Below, in pieces: positions 51,091 to 63,723 of a stretch of 64,000 nucleotides of DNA (positions are counted from its first letter, which is position 1; every line of letters starts with the position of its first letter). This DNA is from Climacium dendroides (taxonomy: Eukaryota > Streptophyta > Bryopsida > Hypnales > Climaciaceae). The position numbers were made by a program, and so were the translations under genes. The stretch covers positions 37,443,029-37,507,028 of the forward strand of contig OX467083.1 of NCBI GenBank assembly GCA_950106755.1, read 5' to 3'. The notes under the pieces are model-generated. The model was not told the origin of the DNA and did not search any database. It saw only the letters and a list, made by a program, of their open reading frames with translations.

Positions 51091-51996
51091 TTACTTGAAA
51101 TTCATAACATATTCATAAGGTGAAGATATTGTATCCCAAAAAACTCAAGCTAAAAAAATCTAAAATTTCTTTCAATTGCCAAGAAGATCCAAGAAAAATA
51201 AAGGCAATTTTATAGTAAGAATGATTATTTAACCATGACTTATTAAGGACATTTATTCAATTGTAATAATGAATTAATTGTTTTTCAATTACTTTTTCCA
51301 AAATAACAATTATAATAATACTTTCTTACGTATTTCTAATTTTCTAAATGATATTTTGGAAAAAATATTACACTCTAGTATCTAAGATGATTTTCAAACT
51401 TTAGTATCAATGGACTGGTGAATCAAAACATTATAGTTTTTGAGGTCGTAAAATGCTTTGTGCAACATATTACTTTGAATGGGTAGTTTGTGTTTTTTAT
51501 TTGTACATCCAAAATATTCCTCTCAATATGAAAGGGTAAAAAGGCATCATTACTAAATAGAATTTATATGAGACACAATGAAGCACCTTGTGTCGAGCCA
51601 TTTGCATGGATTTTTTAAATTTAGGTACAATTTGTTCTAGCCTCTATATTTTGTACAATCTAGCTTGTTTCCACTGAGGGCAATTGTTATAATTGTCCAA
51701 ATTCTAAATATGATTTTTGTAGTGTCTATGTGAGGGTTCTTATTATGTGATTATGGTGTGTAAGTTTATGATTGTAGAAGATTATACACCCATGTTGTAA
51801 GTGTCTGTATTATAAAATCCTTCCATGATTATAGTGTAATTATGCTATAGATACTTATGTTAGAAGTGTTTATACTATAAGCACCTTCAATGCTTGAAGA
51901 ATATTTACTTATACATATGCTCAAGGCTCACATGCTCACGTTTTCTTCCTCATATACAATTAGCATTCTTGATGTTTACATCAAATGATTTTAAAT
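51091..51996. other. AT-rich intergenic, no gene
   Basis: Contains the second copy (about 51770-51960) of the dispersed repeat also present at about 27050-27230. No coding frame. Confidence 0.55.
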
Positions 51997-52561
51997 CTCG
52001 GGGGGGTCACTTAGAGTATCCATTAAAAGCCACGTGCGAACAAAACTTTGGACCCCCTATATACTTTTTGAATTTTAAATTAAATTAAATTAAAAAATTT
52101 GAATAGATTTTTTTACTTTGAAAGTTTATGTTTTGAACTATTGATATTTTTATTTGTTAATAATAATTAGTTACAAATTTTTGAAGTGAAAAGATAACAT
52201 TGTAGAACTAAAAAATAACTTTTACACCCCTATATTATATAAGAAAAAATTGTCTAAAAAATGAACGCAAAATTCCTATAAATAACTCTCTATTGAAAGC
52301 TCATTTTGAGTTGAATATTGATGCAATGGTCATCTAAATGTGTTCTTTAAAAATATTTGAGTTAAAAAAGCATGCCATTTTAGTGCATTTTTAACCTCTT
52401 TTAGAAATGATTCCATATTTTATATGAGTTTGAAATTTTGGGAGTAGAATCCTATAGTCATTAGTAAACAATGCTCAAAATTTGAAGTTAAAATTATAAT
52501 TTAATAGAAACCACTTGTTCGCACATGGTTTGTTGTAGTAGAATTAAGTGCACCCCCCGAG
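51997..52561. mobile_element. hAT-like MITE, 565 bp, perfect 8 bp target duplication
   Basis: Direct repeats TTTTAAAT at 51989-51996 and 52562-52569. Terminal inverted repeat: left CTCGGGGGGGTCACTTA, right end (reverse complement) CTCGGGGGGTGCACTTA. A second inverted pair lies inside (CACGTGCGAACAAAAC near 52032 and GTTCGCACATGGTTTG near 52517). An 8 bp duplication is typical of the hAT superfamily. No transposase. Confidence 0.88.
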
Positions 52562-52569
52562 TTTTAAAT

Positions 52570-53001
52570 GTACTCCCATTCATAGCATTATTAAATTTTT
52601 TAAATTCCATATCAACCAAAAGTAAGAAATATTTTTGCTAATAAATTTGTATATGAAGGTACATTGAAGATCTCACATAAGATATATGCTCCCATATCAA
52701 TCACCATTGCTCAAAATGTGACACTAAACCCTAAATATTGATAGTACAAGATGTACAAAATTAGAATATGAAAGCCTTGTGTTGATTTTGGATACCCCAA
52801 TCAACAATTCTTAAAAATTCCATAACTTATTCATATGGTGTCCAAATAGTGCATGCTGCATTGCGTTGAAACCTTCTTTTACTTGCCGGTAATATCAAAT
52901 GAAAATAGTGAGCATGCCTATTTCCTATTGCTAATAGTGTCGATTATGGGTGCACTTCCCTTGGTACGTGCAAGAACCGAATGGGATCCATTTCTTTTGG
53001 C
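52570..53001. other. Intergenic with dispersed-repeat copy, no gene
   Basis: 52780-52890 weakly matches the repeat at 30420-30560 and 30765-30900 (ATAACTTATTCATATGGTGTCC, GCGTTGAAACCTTCTTTTA). No gene seen. Confidence 0.5.
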
Positions 53002-53012
53002 CCACCACGGGG

Positions 53013-53233
53013 GCCAGGGAGAATTAACCCCTCATTGCCCCAACCAAAGGAGAATCTGAAAATTTGCCCCCTATTTTGAGCCGCGTATTTTTATATTTCT
53101 TCACCTCTAGGATCTAATCTGGGGCCTCTGATTGCAAATATGAATTCAAAACTTCCAAATTTTTCCATGTGTTGCAAATATAAAATTCCAGTGTTCTCCC
53201 AACGGGGCAATGAGGGGGTCAATTCACCCTGGC
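53013..53233. mobile_element. Mutator-like MITE (GCCAGGG family) with 11 bp target duplication
   Basis: Direct repeats CCACCACGGGG at 53002-53012 and 53234-53244. Ends GCCAGGGAGAATTAACCCC and (reverse complement) GCCAGGGTGAATTGACCCC. The interior shares GGGGCCTCTGATTGCAAATA with 31496-31732. Long 9-12 bp duplications fit Mutator-type transposition. Confidence 0.9.
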
Positions 53234-54480
53234 CCACCACGGGGTAAGTTAGCTTGTGAATTATCCAAGGATGAGGTGGAACAAGGACTAAGTTACATCT
53301 CGGGCTTACGGCAGGAGAGCCGTCGATGGGGATGACGGGTCGGGCCGGGTTCGCACCGGCCACCCGGCCAAGTTCAAACTGGAGAACCCGTCCTAAGCTT
53401 GAGTCCCTCACTAATTTAAATTTAGACTGTGTTGACGAATCCCTAGGTCGGTCAGTCAGAGGCCCTCCCAAAGATTGGGAATCGTATAACTTTAATAATT
53501 ATTAGGAGCTTTTATTAGGCGGTCAAGGGATTTCCCAATTCCCTATTGGCCTATTTTGGCCTCCTTACATTAGGTCAATTAACCCTCTTACCTAGTAAAA
53601 AAAAACTCTCCAATTAGTGGACCAATAAATCCATTCACTTTTGCTATAATCAACAATGAAGTCATCCATCAGGACCATTTTAGTCCACAACATCTTTATT
53701 GTGTTAATTTCTAATCTAAATTGGTGCTAAGTAAATTTGGATTTCCAAGTTTAGAAAGGCTTGCTCATGCGTTACAAGGTTTGAGAAGAATTGGCAGCTA
53801 GTTCAAAGTTAGTTGGTCATTACAAGAAAATGAGTATTTTATGACTGCAAACATATGACTGAAGATGACTAGCGATTGCTTGCAATCATATTCTTAAAGG
53901 CCAACACCTTGAAGAGAAATATGACTACAAATATAACTGCTAGTCATTTTTGGGCCTTGGGTGTATATTATATGTTTGTTGAGAACACCAAAATACTTCA
54001 TAGGAAATTGTAGAGAACATATTTGAGGAATGTTGAGTCATATTGTCAATCATATTTTTATAATAGTGACATTTTTTTCTTTGTGGGTAGCCCCCCCTCA
54101 ATTATAGGCAATTCAAAAAAATATGGACAAATCATTGTTTAAGATTTTGAAATTTTAGTTGCTTTTTTTTTCGGATTTTTAAAATTTAGTTACCACTTTT
54201 TTAGGGGTTTAAAACCTTAGGCGTCACTTCTTTAGGCTTTTGACCCCCTAGCTGCTACTTCTCTGGGTTCTTCTTCCTTGCCTTTTGCTACCTCTTACTT
54301 CTTGTTGTTTCTTCTTTTCCACCTCTTAGTTGTTGCCTTTTGTTGCTCTTTAGTTCATGCTTTTTGTTTGATCTTGTCGCAACTAAATCCTTTCTTCTTC
54401 TTGTATTTTAATTTTTTTCTTCTTGTTCCTTCTTAGTTCATGTTTTTTATTATTTCTTAGTTCTTGCTTCTTGTTTTTTC
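53234..54480. other. Intergenic with small GC-rich island, no gene
   Basis: 53285-53400 is markedly GC-rich with a hairpin (GGCCGGGTTCGCACCGGCC). The overlapping 126-codon - strand frame crosses into the MITE at 53013-53233, so it is unlikely to be a gene. 54080-54480 is T/C-rich. Confidence 0.45.
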
Positions 54481-54534
54481 TTGTTGCATATTAACTCTCG
54501 GTTCCTGTTGTTTCTTGTTGTCTCTTATTTGTTG

Positions 54535-54650
54535 TTCCTTGTTATTTTGTATTGTCTCTTATTTGTTGTTCCTTGTTATTTTGTATTGTCTCTTATTTGT
54601 TGTTCCTTGTTATTTTGTATTGTCTCTTATTTGTTGTTTCTTGTTTTTTT
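54535..54650. repeat. 34 bp tandem repeat, about 3.3 units
   Basis: TTCCTTGTTATTTTGTATTG starts at 54535, 54569 and 54603, with a partial unit at 54637. The overlapping Leu/Cys/Phe-rich frames of 65-69 codons on the + strand come from this repeat. Confidence 0.93.
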
Positions 54651-54690
54651 TTATTGCATCCTAACTCATGCTCCTATTGTTATGTCTTAG

Positions 54691-55237
54691 CATTTGTCAT
54701 TTTTTTCTTCTTGTCCCATCCATTACCATTGTTATTCTTCCTATCTTAAATTTGTACTACATATTTTGTGTTGTTGTAAGCTTTTTGAAAATTGAACTTT
54801 GTTGTTCATTCACTAAAAATTAACCTTTCATTTCTTTAATTGCATATGTAGACATTAAAAGTTGGAATAAAGTCATTGGAGGCTACTTGCAATCCAATAG
54901 AGCCATCTTCACATTATTGTAAAGAAATAGGTTCTATTGGTTTATGTAAATGGTTCATTGTGTTATATATTGTTTTGTATTGGTGACTAATAAATGCCAT
55001 TGAAGAGAGTTATATATTTTTTTGCATTTTTTTTTTTTAATATGATCATCTCCAATTATATATATCTAAAATCATATGTATTTATTTTTAACTACATGAA
55101 GTTTTTTTATTCAACCATTAAATCATCTTGATGTATGATTGCAATGTGTCATACATGTTTATTTAAAATGCATAGAAAATGTTGAGACCCTTGTAACACC
55201 TTATAGCTCCAAATAGCCTCTAGAGGCTCTTCATAGC
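54691..55237. other. AT-rich intergenic, no gene
   Basis: Nothing recognised apart from T runs near 55030. Confidence 0.55.
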
Positions 55238-55241
55238 TTAA

Positions 55242-56174
55242 CCCCTAAAGGTTTTTGACTATGTTTTCACCAAAATGCTCTAAAACTGCAATTTCTAATA
55301 CAAGTACCAAATTTTAGAAAGAAATTATTTTTGGACATATGTAACTATAGGATCTTGTAGTACAATGGTTTGTGAAGAAGTGGTAAAAATTTCAGAAATT
55401 TCCGCCACATAGATTGCAAGGTATTAGTATTTGAAGTGACAAAAACCTTTCTCTTGTCCCCGCGAAAAATTGAGTAGCTACACTTCACAAGGTCACATTT
55501 TTAAGAAAAAATGTCCAAAATGGTGGTTACTCTTTGGATTCATTCTTCAAGGCAAGTTGGCTACATTCTTGAAAAAATTCAGATTATTTGAAATTGTACA
55601 ACATATAGGAAAAAAATAGTAAGAAGAAAGAAGTAGATAATGATTCAAAACACTAAATTGTTAACAATTAATTTATGGAATTGAAAAATGACAATTCCAA
55701 TGGTTGTAATGTTGTAATAAAAAATCTACACCTAATGTTTTTTTTCTTTCAAAAATATCTAAAATTGAGTAAGATAAAGGACTTCAAAGTTTATTTGAGA
55801 GTAGAAAATCTATAACTGCCCGCAAACTACTCCAAACTAAAACTCCTCATAACTTTCATCTCATTAATCATAATCTAATGGTTTAAAGCTTTCCAAATAT
55901 ATATAAATCTAGAGAACCAATTTCAATTTTTTTTAAAAGTGATTTTTAAAGAATTTTTTTGTTGCTTGGGTTGCCCGCTGAATGTAGAAAATGACGTATC
56001 ATACAATAACTTTTAGATCATGTAGTCAAAATTTATGAAAATTGTTGGGCCTTAAAACTACTCCTTAGGTATATGTTGTGTGGAAATTTGAAAGAAAAAA
56101 AATAAAAACTCCATTCGTAGTGAGTTGTCCAAAATCGCTATGTTGCCAAAAAATGTTGTTTAGTCCTTTAGGGG
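55242..56174. mobile_element. TTAA-flanked element, 0.9 kb class, best-preserved ends
   Basis: TTAA at 55238-55241 and 56175-56178. Ends CCCCTAAAGG and CCTTTAGGGG are perfect inverted repeats for 10 bp, then less exact. Collinear with 59172-59962 and, in its right half, with 33689-34590. No coding frame. Confidence 0.88.
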
Positions 56175-56178
56175 TTAA

Positions 56179-59167
56179 TGGGCTCACCACACTTCAATTC
56201 CAATATCACTTGAATCACAACTAAATTACATTGCACATGCCGCGCATCCATAACATTAGTTCCCATTTCCAATCCATGTTATTAAGTCCTAGTCTTTGAA
56301 ACTAGTAACACACACTCCACACATGATATTTGGTATGTCACTTGGTGACATAAGGTAGAACTTCCATTGATGTCCAAGCACTCATTAGAGACACTACTTC
56401 CCATTAGTGTTCATCGTCCTTCAATTCCATACAAGGCCCATTGTATAGTTGCTACTTTCACAGTGAGATTAATTGGGATTTACAACTTGAACCACATTGG
56501 AAATGGCCTATTAAGATGACGACCTATTTCCAATGACTTAAACAATTCAACCTATTTGTAGCAAGGGAAGGTTGAGGATAACATTTTCTCATATAGAATC
56601 ATAGATTTTAAGATTTAAGAAAGATTTTATAATTTTTGACATCTTTTCCTTCAATAACAAAATTATCATGACTTTTTTAGTGAAGATTCTACTTGTTCCA
56701 TTCCCAATCTTTAAGTTGCTTACAAATTTGATGGAGGTGATCCTTGTAACTTTCAATGTACATACTGTGATTATTTTATACTTTCAATGTTCACATCCTA
56801 GACATTTTTGCTACTTGTGTTGGCCATGCTATACTTGAGTTGTCACCTATAATACACTTAATCAGAATTGGAGGAACCTAAGCTATAAAAATGGGATGAT
56901 AGTGGAAAATGGGTTGATTCCTTTAGTGTTTTTTTTGCTCATGTGGCTTACATGGTAGGAGGCCCTTATGGTGTGTTTACGTACTAGCTTGAAGGATAGC
57001 TCTCCATCTAATACAAGCAATAAGACAAAATGGGGCAACTAATTGTCTTGCCATGGTGGATAACGGAAAAGGAGGAGCTCCATTTTCAACTGATGTTGGT
57101 GGACAATTCCATTGGTGGAGACTAATCAATCTTAAGAGAATCCACTATGTGTCAAGTTCTTATTGTATCCCTCTCCACCCATTGTATCCACATAAAAATG
57201 CAATTTGCATTTCTTCCTATAACATCCTTGTTGCGCTTTGCCCATGGGGCTAATATATATGTAAGGGGCCTAAGGTCCAATTTTCATTGTTTGTATGGAG
57301 GGCCTTGAATTGGAGGTGGGGTAGAAACTCTTTGGACCCTCCTACTCAACATAGCTTGTTTCTATTGCACCTTGGTCCCTCACTAGAGCTCCTTCAAAAT
57401 GAGTAGAAACTAATGAATATAACCATGAAGGAAAACAACTTCCATTGAAAAGATCATGGATTCTCCAAAAGGCGACAACCAAAATTATGTTTTTTTCCCA
57501 ATTTTAGACCCCTCTAGTTTGCAAAGTTGGAAAGCATAGTTTGAAGGCTCAAGGGGAATTAGACCTCCAATTGCAATAGAAAGCACTTATAGCACCTAGT
57601 TCTAGAGGACCAAGTGTTGAATGGAAATGGACTCTAAGAGCATCACCAACCTTCAAAAAAACAAGGTGAAAAAAACAAGCTTGAAAATAGTTAGAGCAAC
57701 CACTTTTTTGATTGCAAAATAGTTGATAGATTCACTCATGGCTTCTTAAAAAATCACTAGCAAGATGAAAATGCATGAAAACTAGCTTAGAATTCACATT
57801 TCAATAGGTGGATTGAAAGATCATATTCTTATGAATGCCCTAAATCTTCATTTTTGTCTAGAGCAAAAATAATCAACCAAGAGGACTTAAAGTCTGTTGT
57901 CTATGTTGGGCAAGGCCAAAAAAGCTTTAGAGGGAACTTCAAATGTTATAATCTTTCAATCCACGTGGTCAAATTTGGGCACAAATAATTTGTCAGTTGT
58001 TATGGAGTAGCTATTGCCATTTTTTGGAATCTTTTGCAATGAATTTTCTTAAAAACTTGAATAAGGATGGAATTTATCTTTGAACAATTTGCATGGTTTG
58101 AAGAATACTTGAAAAAATTATATATTAAATGAATCATTTCTTTTTTTGTCCTCCATACAAAATCAAAGTCATCCATTGGCCAAAAAATGGCCTGTGTATT
58201 ATTATAGGGTTATGGAAACTACAAAGAATTTTGAGACATATTATTAACCAACTCCTACACATTTTTTCCTGAAATTTACAACAAATATTTATGAGATTCA
58301 ATAGTTGATTTTGAATACACTTATTTTCAACACTTTGAAAATTCATAGTTTATTCATGTAGTGTTTAAAAAATGTCCACTAAAAGAATCTAAATTTTTCT
58401 TTTGACTTCTAATAATACTTAAGAGAAATTTAAATATCTTAGTTCAAGGTAAGACATTCAATTGCTTATTTGGTCAATTTCTGTGTTTTTACTTTATAAT
58501 ACGAGTGATTGTGCTCTCTTATTAACTTTGAAAGAATCCCCATAACCACTTTGTTCAAACTTCAAACTTCCTCTTTTTTCCCATTTTGCAACTTTGTATG
58601 ATTGAGTTTTTTTCAAAGATGTAATGAAATGTCTTATATAAGTCATAGAAATTTTAGAATTTTGGGTAAAAATTTGAAGTTACTTGGAATTGGTAAATAG
58701 GAATTGAAGAATAAATCATATCAAGTACAAAATATGCTTAATAAATCTAATTTTTTTATAAGTGCATAAAATAGTTTAGAATATCATAGTACAAAAATAT
58801 TTACCACATCATTCTAAAACTAGGAAATCATTACTCCTTGATAATTGGCCCAAACTTCAAATTGCAATAAAATATTGAATTTTTGTATTGTTTTTAAGAA
58901 AATAATTGGAATAGGAACTACAAATTTAAAAATGATCATTTTCATGAATCAAATTCATATGAAGAAGAAGGACCTACAAGATGTCAAAATATACTATATG
59001 GTGATCTTTAAATCAAATGTCTTTTTTCATAAATTAAAACTAAAAACTACCACAATGAGTTAATCTTCAACACCATTCTCAAAATATGCGTTCAAGCATC
59101 TCCCTCATAAAGAACTAGATGAAAACTCTCAAAATCATCCACCATCCAATAATTAGATATTGCATTA
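56179..59167. other. Intergenic, no gene
   Basis: Frames do not exceed 72 codons and none is recognised. A lone GAGCATCACCAACC terminus-like motif lies near 57638. Confidence 0.55.
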
Positions 59168-59171
59168 TTAA

Positions 59172-59962
59172 CCACTAAAGGTTTTTGACTATGATTTCAC
59201 CAAAAAAAAACCTCCAAAATTGCCATTTCTAGTACAAGTACCAAATTTTAGAAAAAAGACATTCTTGGCCCTGCAAAAACCAGACAACTGCACTTCACAA
59301 GGTCACTTATGTACGAAAAAAATGTCCACAATGGTTGTAATTCTTTCGATTCATTCTTCAAGGCGAGTTGGCTACATGCTTGAAAGTTTTAGATTATTTA
59401 AAATTGTACAACATATAGGAAAACATAGTAAGTAGAAAGAAGCAAAGAATGATTCAAAATACTAAATTGCTAAGAATTTATTTACAAAATTGAAAAATGT
59501 TGACCCCAATTGTTGTAATAAAAACTTTATACCTAATGTTTTTATTTTTGTTCAAAAGTATTAAAAATTAAGTTAAATAAAGAACTTCAAAGTTTATCTC
59601 AAAGTAGAAATTCTATAATTACATGCAAACTACCCACTATTAAAACTCCTCATAATTTTCATCTCATCAATCAAAATAGAATGATTTTAAGATTTCTATG
59701 TATATATAAATCTATAAATCAATTAATTTTTTTTCAAAGTGATTTTTAAGAAGGTTTTTTAGCTATCTTGGCTACCCACCGAGCAATAAAAACTACATAT
59801 AACTTTTTAACCATGTAGTCAATGTTATGAAGATTGTTGGGCCTTGAAGCTACCCCTTTAGTGCATATTGTGTGAAATTTTCAAATGAAAAAAAAAATCC
59901 ATTTACAATGAACTACCTAAAATCATTATGTTGCCAAAAAATGCAGTTGGGTGCTTTAGGGA
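59172..59962. mobile_element. TTAA-flanked element, 0.9 kb class, copy
   Basis: TTAA at 59168-59171 and 59963-59966. Ends CCACTAAAGG and (reverse complement) TCCCTAAAGCACCC. Shares with 55242-56174 the opening GTTTTTGACTATG, CACTTCACAAGGTCAC and GCCAAAAAATG segments. Confidence 0.83.
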
Positions 59963-59966
59963 TTAA

Positions 59967-61096
59967 ATGGTTAAAGCTAAACCAACCTATTACCACTCTT
60001 ATCTCAATTTTGCCCTTGCATACCCAGAAGATACATTTTGGAATTAAAATGTATACAACACATAAGATTAAATTATCTTTTAAGGTTTATACATCTAAAA
60101 TGTAGATGCACTTTGGTTAGCCTTGATTGTAACTTTCAAAATATCCATTATTGGTATGTGTTTTTAAGTTAATAAAATGAAGCTTGACAAATTTTGATTC
60201 AATTCCATTTTGAAATTTTGAAAGAAAGGTTGCAATTGCAAACTCCAAGTGTCAAAATCCATGTTTATCATTCAAATGTTTTTCTCTTAAAATGTTTTTT
60301 AAAGTTTATATTATAAAACTATGTTTTTCATTCCAACCTTCATTTATTGTAAAAGTCCTAAATTATTTTAATTTATATTATAATTTATATTGATTTATTT
60401 CTACTTTTTATTTTAGAAAATTATAATTATCTTAATTTTCCATCACTTTTTAAAAAAGAAGCGTCAATAGAAAATTCACCTTTTCACACATTAAAAAAAA
60501 AGATTCTATATATTGATTATAATAGGATATATTTAACTTGATATTCAAATTTGACTTCAAGGTGATTGATGGAGTTGTTTAGAATATAAAATATAAAACA
60601 ACTAATTGAAATTTTTATCATACTTTTCTCCATTGGTAATTATAAGTCTTAAAATAATTTCAAAATAATTGAATTGCTTTTGTTGTATTTACAAGTTTAT
60701 TTTCATTTTTTGTCACAAAATTATAACTATGATAATTTTAATGAAATAAAGTGAAGACTTTCAAAACAATTGACTGTTCATAATGTCACGTAATAAAAAT
60801 ATAAGATTGATATTTAAACACTATTTCAAAGGGAAATCTTAGCTTAGACATGATGTTTGAATAATTTACAATGAATCTATTTTTTCGGGATGAATCAATG
60901 TTAAGGGGTCCCTTTTGCTCCCCTCTAACTTAAGCCCAATAGTATTATAATTTCCCATTCCACTAACTCTCTCCAATCTTTGCCTTCATGAAATTCATGT
61001 CTCTCTTTAGCCAACCAATAACTTTCTATAGATTAAACTAAATTCACTCCTATAAATTCCAAGAGGGATTATTCCAGTCTTCTAAGGGGGAATGGT
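59967..61096. other. AT-rich intergenic, no gene
   Basis: No coding frame or repeat recognised. Confidence 0.55.
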
Positions 61097-61100
61097 TTAA

Positions 61101-61752
61101 CCTATAAATGTCCAAGGTACCAAATTTTGGAGTCAAAAATACTTTGAAGTTAAATAAAAACTACTCCTGTAACAAGTTGCTATTTTTAATAGTTTAAATT
61201 TTTGAAAAATTATTTTTAAAGTTTAGTTTTAGCATCAAAATCTGATTTTGAAATTAATTGATTATGATTTTCTATTCAAGATTTTGTGCATGGGTGTCCA
61301 TTGCAATCTTGACTTTCTATAGTATCGAGGGTTCTTGGAAACGAGCCTCAGTTATACTAGATCTTAGAGAAAAAATTACATTAGAAATTCATTTAAAAAA
61401 ATTATAGAATAGATTTTGAGAAGCCATAAATTGATTGGAGTTATGCATATTAGGCCCTTTATCTTTATATTTTTTAGATGATCAACTTTTTAGACTTGAC
61501 ATGTGAAAAGACAATTGAATGACTTCAAATGACTTTTGCAATTTTAACGCCCTCGTGACCAAATATTTTAATCTTTCTATCCACAAGTGATATTGTTGTG
61601 TTTTCTTTTCTTACGTGATCTCTAACATGTCTAGTTTGAATTTGTAAAGTTACAATTCAAAAACAATTGATACAACTTGTCAAAATGTTGGCTTTTTGTT
61701 CAATTTAGAGCAAATTCCTAGAAGTTGAAAAAAGGCCTTGGGCATTCAAGGG
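61101..61752. mobile_element. TTAA-type element, 0.65 kb class, copy 2
   Basis: TTAA at 61097-61100, left end CCTATAAATGTCCAAGG. Right end (reverse complement) CCCTTGAATGCCCAAGG followed by TTGA (one change from TTAA). Collinear with 43688-44332, for example TGATTATGATTTTCTATTCA and GAGAAGCCATAAATT. Confidence 0.82.
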
Positions 61753-61756
61753 TTGA

Positions 61757-62939
61757 GATTGATTAGCAATATTATAGCACATCCGCAAGTGTTGAACTAG
61801 AATTCACATACTAAATTGCTAATAGATTTGTTTACCATATCATTCTAGAACAAGAAAGGTAAGTTAAGAACAAAGTAGTATGCTCTAAAAGTGTCCCTCT
61901 TCTATGAATTGTCCCTATTAATGAGGTGATCCTTAAATGGCCAACTTTAACCATTGAATGAATTAAGGAAAAATTGTTCTTTTATTGTAAGAAGCTATCA
62001 TTGTCTTTGATTTCCTTACATTTCTTTACAAGTTGCAAATGGATGGATTTTGAGAGGTATATCATTATAAATAGGTGTCTATATCCTAAATCTTTGAATA
62101 TTTATGAATAATTCAAAAATTCTTGAAAAAATATAAAACTACTTGTGTTAGGTCCCAATTCTATTTTCCATTATCTGAAAAATGATTTAAAATTAATTTC
62201 TATCCACAAAAACCTATGGAAAAAAGTGGACCAACCCTTAAGGTAGAACCACCCATTACCAACCACAAATCCATCACCAATCAATAGGGGGGCTAAAATT
62301 CAAGAGAGGATGGACTAATTTCCAAATATGAGTTCTAGATTTCCACCCATCAATTCCTCCATTCTTTTCATAACACATCTGCTTTGTTTGGCGTGCCAAA
62401 GTGAACTTTTAATTGAGCAGTTTTGAACCGATGCCCCATCAGCAATCAATAGGGGTATAATATTTCCAACTAAGGTTGGGACAAAGTTCCAAACGAAAAT
62501 TGGAATGTGCTTTTTCTTCTTTTTAAGGTTTGGACTATTAAATTCATGACACATGTCTCAAAGTAGTGAGAAAGAAAGTAAGAAGCAACAACCAGGAAAG
62601 TAGTTCTTGAATGATTGGAATTAAAAGAGTCTAGACATTGGCCAAAGGTCCGGAGCACTTTTTACCTCCCAAATTTCATAATAATTTCAGTTCAAGCAAT
62701 AAAATTACCAAAAATTTTACAATCCTCGTCATTTCCATCAATGCAACTCTAAAAATATTTGCTCTGCCTTGTACTACTCCAAATCATGTCTAGAATTGCT
62801 TATTTGATCGGTTATGGGTGCCTTCACCTTAATTTCAGTTGAAGCAATAAAATTACCAAATTTTGACAATCCCCCTCATTTTTATCGCTGCACGCCTTTG
62901 AAAATATTTCCTTCGCCTTACTATACTCCACATATGTCC
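61757..62939. other. Intergenic with diverged dispersed element, no gene
   Basis: About 61880-62245 resembles the AAGGTAG family (CTCTAAAAGTG, AAAATATAAAACTACTTG, CCTTAAGGTAGAACC). A near-duplicated phrase (TCAG.T.AAGCAATAAAATTACC) occurs near 62690 and 62836. No gene recognised. Confidence 0.45.
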
Positions 62940-63360
62940 ACAGTTGCTTATTATTCGGTCGGTCGGTCGGTTATAGGTGGTTCTACCTTAAATGGTCGGT
63001 TTTAGAGCCCCTAACAGTCCTCCCTCGCTGACCCTCATCTTGCCAAGTGTCTGTAAAGCAGAAAAGAAGCCACCAATCCCCACCTGGTAAGCTGCCACCT
63101 GGCTCCCAGTCCTCCAATAGCATTCTCGTGGCTCCTGAACACGTGTCCTATGAGCACAGGGCGCACCCCTAGAGTAGGATAATTAATTGATAAAGTAACC
63201 CCGAGGTGAAAAGGTAAACCGCATGCACGGAATACTGACATTTAAATGGAAGATCGTGGGGTGGGTGTCTGTCGTGATCGTATTGGCTGCTCTCTGATTC
63301 TGTTTGACAAAGGCCAACGGAGAGATCAAAAAGGGGGCAATGCAATGACCCTAGAATTCA
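62940..63360. other. GC-richer patch with GGTC microsatellite, no recognised gene
   Basis: Starts with (GGTC)n at about 62958-62971, then balanced composition with one CACGTGTC (G-box-like) motif at about 63139. It might be the flank of a gene beyond the window, but no coding frame supports this. Confidence 0.35.
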
Positions 63361-63723
63361 CTGAAAATTTAAAATTTTCAGTAGCTAAATGTACATTCGA
63401 GAAAATCCTTGAAAAAAAAATATAGATTTTAGGCAAGACTGCAATAAGCAATAGAATTTGATAAGCCAATTTGCAGCTTCCTTCACAATAGAATTAGCAT
63501 CTATTTAGTCAATTTTGTGTTATAGTACTCCCAATAATCCTTTACAACTTGCAAAATTCTTTTTTTTTAATACTACTCACTCTCGAGGTAGTCAAAGTTG
63601 ATCTTGAAGGTAGCACATTGCATTAGATTCTATAAACTAGTTCTGGGATCACTCGTGGTGAAGTACCCAAATTGAATGGCGTGGTTGCCAGTTCAAAATC
63701 TGTTGGTGACAAGTTCTTTACCT

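Noticed and set aside
53325..53370. GGTTCGCACC resembling a tRNA/SINE B box
   Set aside because: No correctly spaced A box or cloverleaf could be drawn; the motif is the loop of a simple hairpin.
53091..53471. 126-codon - strand frame
   Set aside because: It crosses the right end of a MITE and its target duplication and continues into a GC-rich hairpin; no protein features.
54464..54749. Leu/Cys/Phe-rich frames resembling small membrane proteins
   Set aside because: They are read from a 34 bp tandem repeat in T/C-rich DNA; the apparent hydrophobicity is a composition effect.
17838..61756. Many CCCTAAA / TTTAGGG motifs that could be interstitial telomere repeats
   Set aside because: Each site has a single unit, not an array, and the motif coincides with the termini of the TTAA-flanked elements. 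A link with the telomere-binding gene in the window would be coincidence on present evidence.
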